The notes beneath the pieces were generated by a model. The model did not search any database and was not told the origin of the DNA. It worked only from the letters and a program-made list of their open reading frames with translations. The translations under genes and the position numbers were made by a program. From Mucilaginibacter rubeus (lineage in GTDB: Bacteria; Bacteroidota; Bacteroidia; Sphingobacteriales; Sphingobacteriaceae), in NCBI RefSeq assembly GCF_014643835.1, contig NZ_BMKD01000008.1:62001-126000 (forward strand): a stretch of DNA of 64,000 bases, read 5' to 3'. Every line of letters starts with the position of its first letter. The stretch's first letter is position 1. Shown in pieces: positions 34,386 through 42,815 of the stretch.

Positions 34386-35401
34386 GCTATCGGGATCTTT
34401 AAAAACGCGGCAAAGGTGTTGTTACTTTTATCAATTTTCAGGTCAAAATTTGAACCGTACAGCATGGTTAGCCTTTTGGTTAAGTTGACAATGCCGAAAC
34501 CGGCAGCGCGTTTGCTTGCTACTTCGGTATGGATAGCATTGTTGGTTTTAAAAAAGAGATAATCACCCTGCTGAACCAAAGATATACCAATAAGGTTTTG
34601 TTCGCTCGATTTGTCGATGCCGTGCTTAAAAATATTCTCTACAAAAGTCATGAGCAGCATAGGCGGGATGCGCAGATCCGAATTGAAATTCTTTTCAAAA
34701 AAAACAACCACCTCATGCCTGATCCTGATTTTTTCTAATGCGATATAGTTTTCAATAAACTGTACTTCGGTGCCGATGGCTACATCATCCTTGGGGCTTT
34801 CATCAACAAAATAGCGCATAATGTCCGAAAGCCGCTCAATTAATGCCGCGGTACGGGGAGCCTCACGGTAAGCTTCGTAATAAATATTATTAAGTGTATT
34901 GAACAAAAAGTGCGGTTGCACTTGTGATTTAAGCAGGTTTAGTTCGGCCTGGCTTTTTTGAATCATAATCTCTTCCGTTTGCTGCTTCAGCTTAAAATAA
35001 GCTATTGCTATGCGAAAGATCAGGCTCATAATGAAAATGAGCACTCCGCCCGAAACGTAATTAATGATGGCTTTTTGACTGATATGCTCTGGTGTTTTTG
35101 CAAAAAAGGTATTATAAATAAGCAGGGTTGAATAACCCCGGAGCACACCCGTTGCCACTAAAAAAATGATGACAAGTAATACATACCAAATATATTTTTC
35201 TTTTTGGTAAAATACAGGATACAGGAAGAGGATGTTACCATATATGATAGCTGCGTAAAACGTAGTGTTAACAATGGTATAAACAGCCGATTGGCCTGCT
35301 CCATCCATCGGCAGATAAGAAAAAAACAGTAACAGCGACACCGCTAACCATATCAAGAGCTGGAGTTGTGTAATGGAAGGGCGGGTTTTAAATAGTTGCA
35401 T
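34382..35401 (-). CDS. LytS/YehU-type sensor histidine kinase
   Basis: This 339-residue kinase has four N-terminal membrane helices (from LIWLAVSLLLFFSYLP to GVLIFIMSLIFRIAIAYF). The His_kinase domain then starts with SQVQPHFLFNTLNNIYYEA, where the histidine is phosphorylated, and a HATPase_c domain with PPMLLMTFVENIFKHGI and GFGIVNLTKRLTMLYG follows. The stop overlaps the start of the response regulator gene (ATGA). The input ligand is unknown; helices lacking a large periplasmic domain suggest sensing in or near the membrane. Confidence 0.95.
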   Translation of the reverse strand: MQLFKTRPSITQLQLLIWLAVSLLLFFSYLPMDGAGQSAVYTIVNTTFYAAIIYGNILFLYPVFYQKEKYIWYVLLVIIFLVATGVLRGYSTLLIYNTFFAKTPEHISQKAIINYVSGGVLIFIMSLIFRIAIAYFKLKQQTEEIMIQKSQAELNLLKSQVQPHFLFNTLNNIYYEAYREAPRTAALIERLSDIMRYFVDESPKDDVAIGTEVQFIENYIALEKIRIRHEVVVFFEKNFNSDLRIPPMLLMTFVENIFKHGIDKSSEQNLIGISLVQQGDYLFFKTNNAIHTEVASKRAAGFGIVNLTKRLTMLYGSNFDLKIDKSNNTFAAFLKIPIA

Positions 35402-35460
35402 TTTTAAAATTACTAAGCTTTTTGTTTGTGGATGCCGGTTTTAAATAGTTGCCGGCATTT

Positions 35461-35515
35461 ATTCAATAAATGGCACTAAATGTTCAATAAGTTGGTCTTC
35501 AGGTATATTATTGAA
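35461..35515. promoter_or_regulatory. Candidate LytTR operator: direct repeats TTCAATAA
   Basis: TTCAATAA occurs at 35462-35469 and 35483-35490, start-to-start 21 bases, which is two helical turns. An inverted TTATTGAA is at 35508-35515. Direct repeats about 21 bases apart are the usual target shape for LytTR domains. The site lies in the 235-base space between the divergent kinase gene and the secreted protein gene. Confidence 0.45.
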
Positions 35516-35636
35516 TAAATACAGTAGTAGGCTAAAAAGAACGCGGCAATGGTTTAACCGGTTTCATCGGATGGTTGATAAAAGGCAGTTTTGAATTGTT
35601 AACAGAAATGCATCCTTATCAAACCATCAAATTATC

Positions 35637-36449
35637 ATGAAAACCGAACAATTAGCCGAAAAATTAGTAGCCGTAAGCCTTAGCTTGTTGCTGCTGCTAT
35701 CGCATACGCCTAAAGTATTTGCTCAAACTGATACCATCCGTGTAAAAGACAAACGCCTGCTTACATCGGCGCTTAAACCCGGGTTAAAGCAATACCTTGT
35801 GTATTTTCAAAATACAAAGGACAACCGGAGCCTGAAATTTTGGCTTTGGCTGCGTGATATAAACCTCGAAACCCGTAACGGTGAAAAGGTATTTACTATA
35901 ACCCAACACTGGTATGGCAGCGATAGCTTATCATACCGTTCCATTTATTCCGTTAATAAAGTACCTGATTTCGCGCCGATTTATCATTCAGAAACCATCG
36001 GCAAAAAAACAAAGGCCTTTAACTGGGCTGCCGATAAAGTAATAAGTGCCGACACCGTTGCCAATAACGAGGCTAAGAATTTTAAGCTTGATTTTACCTT
36101 CGCCAACTTTAATTGGAATTTAGACATTGAAACCTTTGAGATGTTACCGCTTGCCGAAGGCAAAAGTTTTGCTATCCCCTTTTATGAGGCCGGGATCCCT
36201 GCACCGCTTTATGTTTTATACAAAGTAACAGGCAGCGAGTTAATTACTACATTGGATGGTAACAAAGTTGATTGCTGGAAGCTATATAACGAAAGCGATT
36301 ACAATGGCCGCCATTTTACCGAGACCTACTGGATCAGTAAAAAAAATCATGAGTTTTTAAAAGAGGAGGATTCTTTTGGAGGGGGTTATCGCTACAAAAT
36401 AAAAATGATGGGTGCCGCGACTAACCTGCTGCCGAGGTTTGCGAAGTAA
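35637..36449 (+). CDS. Secreted protein of unknown function (DUF3108-like)
   Basis: This 270-residue protein has an N-terminal signal peptide (LVAVSLSLLLLLSHTPKVFAQ). The mature part is rich in beta strands and aromatic residues (FWLWLRDINLETRN, HWYGSDSLSYRSIYSVNK, YNGRHFTETYWISKKNHE), and its pattern recalls DUF3108-like proteins. The function is unknown. It is divergent from the LytTR pair and may be its target because candidate LytTR repeats lie upstream. A stable 14-bp hairpin follows the gene. Confidence 0.75.
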   Translation: MKTEQLAEKLVAVSLSLLLLLSHTPKVFAQTDTIRVKDKRLLTSALKPGLKQYLVYFQNTKDNRSLKFWLWLRDINLETRNGEKVFTITQHWYGSDSLSYRSIYSVNKVPDFAPIYHSETIGKKTKAFNWAADKVISADTVANNEAKNFKLDFTFANFNWNLDIETFEMLPLAEGKSFAIPFYEAGIPAPLYVLYKVTGSELITTLDGNKVDCWKLYNESDYNGRHFTETYWISKKNHEFLKEEDSFGGGYRYKIKMMGAATNLLPRFAK

Positions 36450-36485
36450 AATACATTAAAAGAATATACCAATCCTCTGAAAACA

Positions 36486-36519
36486 GCCGGGGCTATGATA
36501 CTAAAATCATAGCCCCGGC
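36486..36519. terminator. 14-bp perfect hairpin between convergent genes
   Basis: GCCGGGGCTATGAT pairs perfectly with ATCATAGCCCCGGC around 6 bases. The minus-strand side is followed by TGTTTTC, the plus-strand side by CTTTGG. It is likely a bidirectional terminator for the secreted-protein gene and the chitinase gene. Confidence 0.65.
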
Positions 36520-36543
36520 CTTTGGTATAAGCAGTTAATAGTT

Positions 36544-37956
36544 TTACTGATTCAACCCAAATGCTTCCCAGCCCGATGCGGTAGCCCGGTTACAGGTCAT
36601 GGCCTGTGTTCCGTTTTCGCTGGAAATGAATTTGCCGTTGTTGCCGCGTAACGTTATTTTTCCGTCGGTGGTAACTATCCAGTCAAATTTTTCCCAGTCG
36701 CTTGGCGTGGTGCGGTTACAGGTGATGGCTTGTGTGCCGTTTTCTGATGATACATATTTACCCATGCTGCGCAGGTAGATTTTGCCGTTGCCTGCGTCAA
36801 GAACAGTGAAATGTTCCCAGTCGCCGGCAGTGGTGCGGGTGCAGGTCATAGCCTGCGTGCCGTTTTCGCCGCTTACATATTTGCCGTTGAAGCCTTTAAG
36901 CGATATTACTGTACCTATTGGAGGAGTTGGCGGAGGATTGGTAGTACCGCCGGTAATAATAGTGTTCATGGCCGAAAGCAGGGAGTTGGCACCTGAAGCG
37001 TCGCCGCCCAAATCCCAGATCATCATGCCCCCTGCCTGGTTAAGTGCCAAGGTGGTTTTGCTTTTAATGGTTGGGATGCCATTATAGCCAAAAGTTTGAA
37101 AGGTATCTGAGTTGGGGCTACCGCCTATAGATAAAACATCAACATAGTTCATGGTCGAATAATCGTACCGGTTATCTCTTGCATAAAATGGAACGCCCAG
37201 TATGGTTTTGGCAACCGGTAAGCCACGGCCGGCCCAGTAGCTTAAGCAATCAACTGCCGATTGGTAGGTAGAGTGCTGGAAGTTGTTGTCGTCATAATCC
37301 ATGATGTTGATCCAATCAAGGATAGAGAACATATTGCTGGTAACGTAAGTAGCCCCAACCGAGATGGAGGCGATGGTACATAACCTGCCGCTGTTATGCA
37401 TGGCAGTTGATAGTTCCTGCAGTAATAAATAAAAGTTATTGGTTTCGGTACCTGCCGATGGGAACTCCCAGTCGATATCCACGCCATCAACATTGTACTG
37501 GTTACAAAAGTTAACCATATTATTAACAAAAGTGGTACGGTAACCGGCATTGGCTACAATAGGATGGAAGGCATCTCCGCCGCCACCACCGCCAACAGAT
37601 ATCATTACTTTAACATTATGACTGTGCGCATTTGATACCAGGGTGGTGAACTTTGAAAGGTTATCGAGCGGGTTTAGCCCCCCGGTGTTGTTGGGGGTAA
37701 GAAAAGCGTAATTAATATGGGTTAGTTTGCTGTATTGTACCGTATTCACATCGCCCTGCCAGCTGGGCAGGTAGCCTATTACTTTAAATGAGGCAATAGG
37801 TACGGCATTGTTAACAGTAACCAGCTTGCTGCTATTATCGGTGTTTGAATCGCTGCCGGTTTTAAACTGGTTCATGTTATCCTTTTTACAGGATGATAGC
37901 ACTGCGAGCGCAGCCAGGATCAGGCCAAGGAGGTAAGAGTTAAGTTTCGATCTCAT
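36544..37956 (-). CDS. GH18 chitinase-like lipoprotein with triple beta-trefoil/fascin-type repeats
   Basis: This 470-residue lipoprotein has lipobox VLSSC at residue 23. A GH18 TIM barrel (residues 55-335) has the signature DGVDIDWEF with catalytic E164 and the conserved MISVGGG upstream; the LAGMMIWDL-type tail is seen as [14 protein letters not shown] proline linker (TTNPPPTPP) leads to three tandem repeats (about residues 345-470), each with [17 protein letters not shown]-like sequence and WE-F, resembling fascin-like beta-trefoil carbohydrate-binding modules. GH18 enzymes cut chitin or related N-acetylglucosamine polymers. It has no SusC/D partner nearby. The upstream 360-base region holds its regulatory DNA. 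Confidence 0.9.
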   Translation of the reverse strand: MRSKLNSYLLGLILAALAVLSSCKKDNMNQFKTGSDSNTDNSSKLVTVNNAVPIASFKVIGYLPSWQGDVNTVQYSKLTHINYAFLTPNNTGGLNPLDNLSKFTTLVSNAHSHNVKVMISVGGGGGGDAFHPIVANAGYRTTFVNNMVNFCNQYNVDGVDIDWEFPSAGTETNNFYLLLQELSTAMHNSGRLCTIASISVGATYVTSNMFSILDWINIMDYDDNNFQHSTYQSAVDCLSYWAGRGLPVAKTILGVPFYARDNRYDYSTMNYVDVLSIGGSPNSDTFQTFGYNGIPTIKSKTTLALNQAGGMMIWDLGGDASGANSLLSAMNTIITGGTTNPPPTPPIGTVISLKGFNGKYVSGENGTQAMTCTRTTAGDWEHFTVLDAGNGKIYLRSMGKYVSSENGTQAITCNRTTPSDWEKFDWIVTTDGKITLRGNNGKFISSENGTQAMTCNRATASGWEAFGLNQ

Positions 37957-38320
37957 AAGTTAATTTGTTAAATGGTTTTAGATGTATTATTTGGTTTATA
38001 AATAAGCCGGGCAATAAAACACAAACCTGTTAACCAAATTCATGATACTTATGAATATCATATACTAATACCAAGAAAGGCGCGTTAATAGGTATAATAG
38101 ATGTTTGTATTGGTAAAATTATATAAACATCTTATTATAAATACCTTATAATAACCTCAATACGATTCGATCACAAGCGTGGTAGTGCTTTTGTAGTGTG
38201 ATGATATACGGAGAAAACTTGCCTTCCCGACAAAAAAATATTTTGATGATACGCTTAACTCACAGTTTATATATTATTATAGACAGGAAAAAGCGCTGAT
38301 GGGGGAAGTCGCTTACCCGA
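37957..38320. other. Gene-free region upstream of the chitinase
   Basis: This is 364 bases of strongly A/T-rich DNA between the chitinase start (minus strand) and the end of the alginate-lyase-type gene. Several short inverted motifs are present, such as GATACTTATGAATATC (38043-38058), but none stands out. No consensus -7 box, tRNA or repeat family member was recognised. Confidence 0.35.
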
Positions 38321-39502
38321 TTAAAACCAGATGAGCGGGTGCCTGATGGGTAAATTTCGGATAACTTCTTCAACCTGAGGATTATGATCCAGTTTTTGCC
38401 AGGTTGTTAACCACACTTTTTCATGGTAGGCATTAGCGCCAAACAGCAGGAAAGGCTGCGCAATTGGCCAGTTGTCCCAGTACATTACGTCGGGTTTTAA
38501 AGTCCATTTACTTTTATCTGCCACGAAAGGATATAGATAACTTATTCCTTTTTTGATGGATTTGCCATCCGGTGTTTCAAAGTTCCATAAATTATCCTGC
38601 GGGCTTGAAAGGATCTGGCACAGCATGGTCATGGCATCGAGGTTAAAAATAGAGTAGCCATAGGGTTTGGTACGAGCCATCTCTAAGGGGAAGCTGCCGT
38701 CGGTACCCATTTGGCGGGGGAGCAATATCGTTTTGTATCGCACGCGAATCGAATCGAGTACTACTTCATTTTTGCAAAGTTTGGCAAAGGAGGCTACCTG
38801 CATAGCCCAGCAGGTGGCGTGGTTGTTTTTAACATCCCTTTCCTGGATGCCGGGTTTACTGGTCATGAGCCAGTTGGTATAATCGGTAAACCATTTTTTA
38901 ACAGCGGCTGTAGTTTCGGCGTCCATGGCTTTTTCCATAACGATAATGCCTTGCGCAACTTCCATCAGGTGAATAGTATCGATGATACCATAATTACGGC
39001 CGGTGAACTGTCCCTTAACTGCCTGGGCGAACCAAAGACTTGGGTTCATCAACGTTTCGGAACCAATAAACCAGGCTTTAAGGTGGATTACAGCCTGTTT
39101 AACATATTTTACATCTCCGGTTATTTTATAGGCCGATGCCAGGGCGCCGATGATCTTACTAAAGCGGATCATGGCTTTGCGGTGTTCTACAAAGTTATCC
39201 GGGTTGGTCATGCCATCGCGGTTGATGTAAGGCCCGTCGGGATTTTTGGGATCAGGCCAGAAATAATCGGCTTCCGAAAAAAAGTCGTGTTTACCGCCCG
39301 CACTCCTGGGTGAAGATGACGCTGTAACTGTAACCGGCTGCTGTTGCATGGCCCAGGCGGCCTCGGTCATTATTTGCTTTTTGAGAGTTTGTTCTGCAGC
39401 TTTTTCTACCGGAGATTTATCTGGTTTTGATTGTAGGGGCGTAAAAGCAAATTGCGTTAAGGTTGTAACAGCAATTAAAATTGCAGCAAATAATTTTTTC
39501 AT
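38321..39502 (-). CDS. Alginate-lyase-family secreted polysaccharide lyase
   Basis: This 393-residue secreted protein has a signal peptide (LFAAILIAVTTLTQFAF) and the all-alpha Alginate_lyase fold: SEADYFWPDPKNPDGPYINR, MIRFSKIIGALASAYKIT, VKNNHATCWAMQVASFAKL (with N-N-H, a catalytic segment) and PLEMARTKPYGYSIFNLDAM. The family cleaves uronic-acid polymers by beta-elimination; related lyases act on glucuronan. The substrate is uncertain. No transporter or SusC/D genes are adjacent. The signal peptide begins at MKKLFAAIL. Confidence 0.88.
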   Translation of the reverse strand: MKKLFAAILIAVTTLTQFAFTPLQSKPDKSPVEKAAEQTLKKQIMTEAAWAMQQQPVTVTASSSPRSAGGKHDFFSEADYFWPDPKNPDGPYINRDGMTNPDNFVEHRKAMIRFSKIIGALASAYKITGDVKYVKQAVIHLKAWFIGSETLMNPSLWFAQAVKGQFTGRNYGIIDTIHLMEVAQGIIVMEKAMDAETTAAVKKWFTDYTNWLMTSKPGIQERDVKNNHATCWAMQVASFAKLCKNEVVLDSIRVRYKTILLPRQMGTDGSFPLEMARTKPYGYSIFNLDAMTMLCQILSSPQDNLWNFETPDGKSIKKGISYLYPFVADKSKWTLKPDVMYWDNWPIAQPFLLFGANAYHEKVWLTTWQKLDHNPQVEEVIRNLPIRHPLIWF

Positions 39503-39781
39503 GGCGATGGTTTATAATGGTGCCGACAAGATAAGCATAGTGGATAATTGTTTTTGGTGTGTAGGGGATTGGTGGAGGCGTTTTTTCACGACAACGTTGA
39601 AGTAAAAAACGCTTAGCGCATTTATTCTTCATTAGGATTTGCAGGTTCTCCAGGCAAATGGCATAACTATTGATTAAATAATCTACATCAGTATGTAAAA
39701 AGCGTTATCCAGCCATAAAATTATGGTTAGGCACTATAAACATTATGCCAACGTTTTTTATGTTTACGCAAATCATTAGAT

Positions 39782-40315
39782 ATGAAAACTCTAAAAACAC
39801 CTTTATTAGCTCTTGCAATAGCTGTTTTAGCTATCACTACCCAAGCCTGCAAAACCAAAAAAGCGGTTGTGCAAACACCGCCACCGGCCCAGCCAACACA
39901 ACAAGCTGCAACCCCTCCGCCCGCACCAAAACCGGCGCCAACCCCTCCGCCGGCACCTGCTCCTGCACCGGAGAAACCAGATTATAATTTCAGCAATATC
40001 CAGTTTGAGTTTAACTCAGCAGTGTTAAAAACTGCTTCGTACCAAACTTTAGATCATATTGTTAAAGAACTGAAAAAAGACCCGTCGGCGAAATTCGTTT
40101 TAAATGGCAATGCTTCTGCCGAAGGTACTGCCGAGCATAACATGTCGTTATCTGTAGATAGAGCAAACTCTGTAAAATTGTACCTGGTAAACAGCGGTGT
40201 TAATGGCGATAACCTTACTGTAAAAGGCTGGGGCGAAAGCAAACCGATAGCTGATAACACTACCGAAGATGGCCGTGTACTTAACCGTCGTGTTGAGGTT
40301 AAGCTGGCACAGTAA
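39782..40315 (+). CDS. OmpA-family peptidoglycan-binding lipoprotein
   Basis: This 177-residue lipoprotein has lipobox TTQAC at residue 23. A proline/alanine-rich linker of about 40 residues (PPAPKPAPTPPPAPAPAPEK) is followed by the OmpA C-terminal domain: IQFEFNSAVLKTASYQTL, NGNASAEGTAEHNMSLSVDRA and NRRVEVKLAQ, with the D and R that bind diaminopimelate. It anchors the outer membrane to the cell wall. The neighbouring lyase gene is divergent. A terminator follows 24 bases after the stop. Confidence 0.95.
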   Translation: MKTLKTPLLALAIAVLAITTQACKTKKAVVQTPPPAQPTQQAATPPPAPKPAPTPPPAPAPAPEKPDYNFSNIQFEFNSAVLKTASYQTLDHIVKELKKDPSAKFVLNGNASAEGTAEHNMSLSVDRANSVKLYLVNSGVNGDNLTVKGWGESKPIADNTTEDGRVLNRRVEVKLAQ

Positions 40316-40339
40316 ATAAAAATTTTCAATGGAAACCAC

Positions 40340-40366
40340 AGGCAGCTCATTGGGCTGCCTTTTTTG
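40340..40366 (+). terminator. Rho-independent terminator after the OmpA-like gene
   Basis: A 7-bp perfect stem AGGCAGC/GCTGCCT with a 7-base loop, followed by TTTTTT. Confidence 0.8.
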
Positions 40367-40376
40367 TTAGATAAAA

Positions 40377-40844
40377 TTATTCGGTACCGTTAACCAACTG
40401 AAAAATAGTGAATAAATGATGGGCCTCATGTAATACAAAAAACTCGGCCCATTTTAAGATGGTTAGCCTGCCATATTTAGGATGTACGCCAATGCACGAT
40501 AATTCGCTGTCGCTAAGCCCCGACAACAGATCGATAATTGTTGTCCTGTCCGTATTTATCATGTCCAGCAGTTCTCTTAAACCCATTGATTTGAAAGGTA
40601 TAAACTCAGGATCGAGATCTCCGGTGTAACGATCAAAAACAGGCGTATCTTTATTCAATATCAGGTGTATACGGTCTGTAAATATTTTCTGGTACCGGGC
40701 CAGGTGGGCTATGTTATCTAAAGCGCTCCATTTGCCGGGTACCGGTGGCGTAATTAATTTATCGTTGCTTATATAGGCAACCAATTGTTCTATGGTAAGA
40801 TGCTGGGTTTTTAGTCTTTCGGAGAGTGATGTATATAAGCTCAT
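40377..40844 (-). CDS. DinB-family protein
   Basis: This 155-residue cytoplasmic four-helix-bundle protein has WSALDNIAHLARYQKIF, where the first metal histidine sits, and VLHEAHHLFTIFQL at the C-terminus with the second and third. DinB proteins are often metal-dependent thiol transferases or are damage-induced; in Bacteroidota and Firmicutes some use bacillithiol (BstA). The substrate is unknown. It converges on the OmpA gene across the terminator, with no operon partner. Confidence 0.85.
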   Translation of the reverse strand: MSLYTSLSERLKTQHLTIEQLVAYISNDKLITPPVPGKWSALDNIAHLARYQKIFTDRIHLILNKDTPVFDRYTGDLDPEFIPFKSMGLRELLDMINTDRTTIIDLLSGLSDSELSCIGVHPKYGRLTILKWAEFFVLHEAHHLFTIFQLVNGTE

Positions 40845-41057
40845 ATGCCTTACGGTTAATTTAAAAATTCATCACAAAAATGATACGATTTTACCAATGA
40901 TTGAGCCGTTTTGTGTAAAATGATTGCTTTAATTTGGAATGTGTAAAACTGTCCGTAGTGCTATATGTTCAGGCATAAAAGCCTCGGTCATTTTTTAACC
41001 TTCCTGCTTTATTAAAACGTAAATTTAACCGAACTGGCGCAGGTATTTTGATCACCT

Positions 41058-42770
41058 ATGAATAAATATAAACTATATGCCGGTTTAGTTGGTGCCGGTG
41101 CAATAGCGCTTGTTTCAGTTGCGTGGCAAACTAAAGTCGTGAAGCAACCTGAGCAGGCAAGGAGACGCCCGAATATTATCGTGATCCTGGCCGATGATAT
41201 GGGTTTTTCTGATCTGGGCTGTTATGGCGGTGAGGTGAATACCCCCAACATCAATTACCTTGCTCAAAATGGTATCCGCTACAGGCAATTCTATAACACA
41301 TCGCGTTGCTGCCCAACAAGAGCATCTTTACTTACCGGCTTATACAATCAGCAGGCAGGCATAGGCAAAATGACCGACGCCGAAGACGAACCCGGTTACC
41401 TTGGTCATATCACAGAAAATGCAGTAACCCTTGCCGAAGTCTTGAAATCCGCAGGTTACCATACCGCCATGTCGGGAAAGTGGCATGTGTCCAACACCAA
41501 CGGGCAGCCTAACGCGCAGGACCAGATGGCCTGGTTAAACCATCATAAAGATTTTGGCGATTTTTCGCCCATTAGCCAGTACCCAACCAGCCGCGGGTTC
41601 GAGAAATTTTTTGGAACCATTTGGGGCGTGGTCGATTTTTACGATCCTTTTAGTTTGGTTAGCGGTACTAAGCCCATTAAAACCGTCCCCAAAAACTACT
41701 ATCATACAGATGCTATTAACGATACAGCGGTAGCTTATATCAAAGGCTACGCTAAATCGTTAAAGCCGTTCTTTTTGTACGTTGCCGAAAATGCACCGCA
41801 CTGGCCGCTGATGGCAAAGCCAGAGGATATTGCCAAATATAAAGACACCTACAAAGCGGGCTGGCAGGCAATCCGCGAAGCGAGATACAAAAAGATGGTG
41901 CAGCTTGGCCTTATCGACCCTGCAAAAACAAAGCTGTCAGATCGCTGGAAAGGTGATCTGCAATGGGAAAACAATCCTGATAAAGAATGGGACGCCATGG
42001 CTATGGCTGTTCATGCCGCTATGATCGACAGGATGGACCAGGGTATTGGCCGCATTGTTAAAACGCTGAAAGAAACGGGTCAGCTGGATAACACGCTTAT
42101 CGTTTTCCTGTCGGACAATGGGGCAAGTGCCGAAAACTGCGCTGCTTATGGCCCGGGTTTTGACCGCCCTAACGAAACCCGCGACGGACGGAAAATTGTT
42201 TATGCCACAAAGAAAGAAGCTTTGCCGGGCCCGGAGACTACTTATTCGTCAATCGGGCCGCATTGGGCAAACGTAGCCAACACGCCGTATGAATATTGGA
42301 AAGCCGAATCATATGAAGGTGGTATCCATACACCGATGATCGCCTTTTGGCCAAAGGGAATTACTGCTAATAGAGGTGGCTTTAATGACCATGTGGGCCA
42401 TGTGATGGATTTCATGAGCACTTTTGTTGAGCTGGCCGGGGCCAAATATCCTAAAACATATAAGGGGTACAACATTCCACCGACTACAGGTATCAGCCTG
42501 GTGCCAAGCTTTAAAGGAAAATATGCTCCGGGTCATGAGGATTTGTTTAACGAGCACTTCGGCGCGAGGTATGCGCGTTCAGGAAACTGGAAGCTGGTAT
42601 CGCTGAGTAATGATACTACCTGGCATTTGTACGATCTGTCGCGGGATAAAACCGAAACTGCCGATCTGAAATCGAAATACCCGGAAAAAGTGCACCAACT
42701 GGATAGCCTTTGGCATATCTGGGCAAATACGCACCAGGTTTTTCCAAAGCCTGGAAATAAGAGTAAATAA
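41058..42770 (+). CDS. Arylsulfatase-family enzyme
   Basis: This 570-residue sulfatase hydrolyses sulphate esters. The catalytic site is C84 in CCPTRASLLTG (pattern CxPxRxxxxTG), which must be converted to formylglycine by a maturase not seen in the window. The early metal site is ILADDMGFSDLG, a later one is VFLSDNGASAENC, and HWHVSNT-like GKWHVSNTNG is also present. The N-terminus has a signal anchor (LVGAGAIALVSVAWQ). It likely acts in the periplasm or at the surface on a sulfated glycan or small ester. The large DUF4965 protein starts 45 bases after it, so the two are in one operon. Confidence 0.93.
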   Translation: MNKYKLYAGLVGAGAIALVSVAWQTKVVKQPEQARRRPNIIVILADDMGFSDLGCYGGEVNTPNINYLAQNGIRYRQFYNTSRCCPTRASLLTGLYNQQAGIGKMTDAEDEPGYLGHITENAVTLAEVLKSAGYHTAMSGKWHVSNTNGQPNAQDQMAWLNHHKDFGDFSPISQYPTSRGFEKFFGTIWGVVDFYDPFSLVSGTKPIKTVPKNYYHTDAINDTAVAYIKGYAKSLKPFFLYVAENAPHWPLMAKPEDIAKYKDTYKAGWQAIREARYKKMVQLGLIDPAKTKLSDRWKGDLQWENNPDKEWDAMAMAVHAAMIDRMDQGIGRIVKTLKETGQLDNTLIVFLSDNGASAENCAAYGPGFDRPNETRDGRKIVYATKKEALPGPETTYSSIGPHWANVANTPYEYWKAESYEGGIHTPMIAFWPKGITANRGGFNDHVGHVMDFMSTFVELAGAKYPKTYKGYNIPPTTGISLVPSFKGKYAPGHEDLFNEHFGARYARSGNWKLVSLSNDTTWHLYDLSRDKTETADLKSKYPEKVHQLDSLWHIWANTHQVFPKPGNKSK

Positions 42771-42815
42771 TAAAAAAACCAACAATAAATTAAAACCAAA
42801 AGTAAAACGTAGTTT

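Noticed and set aside
38711-39313. 200-residue plus-strand frame inside the alginate-lyase-type gene
   Set aside because: Long but antisense to a complete recognised enzyme gene with signal peptide and conserved motifs; likely a codon-bias shadow.
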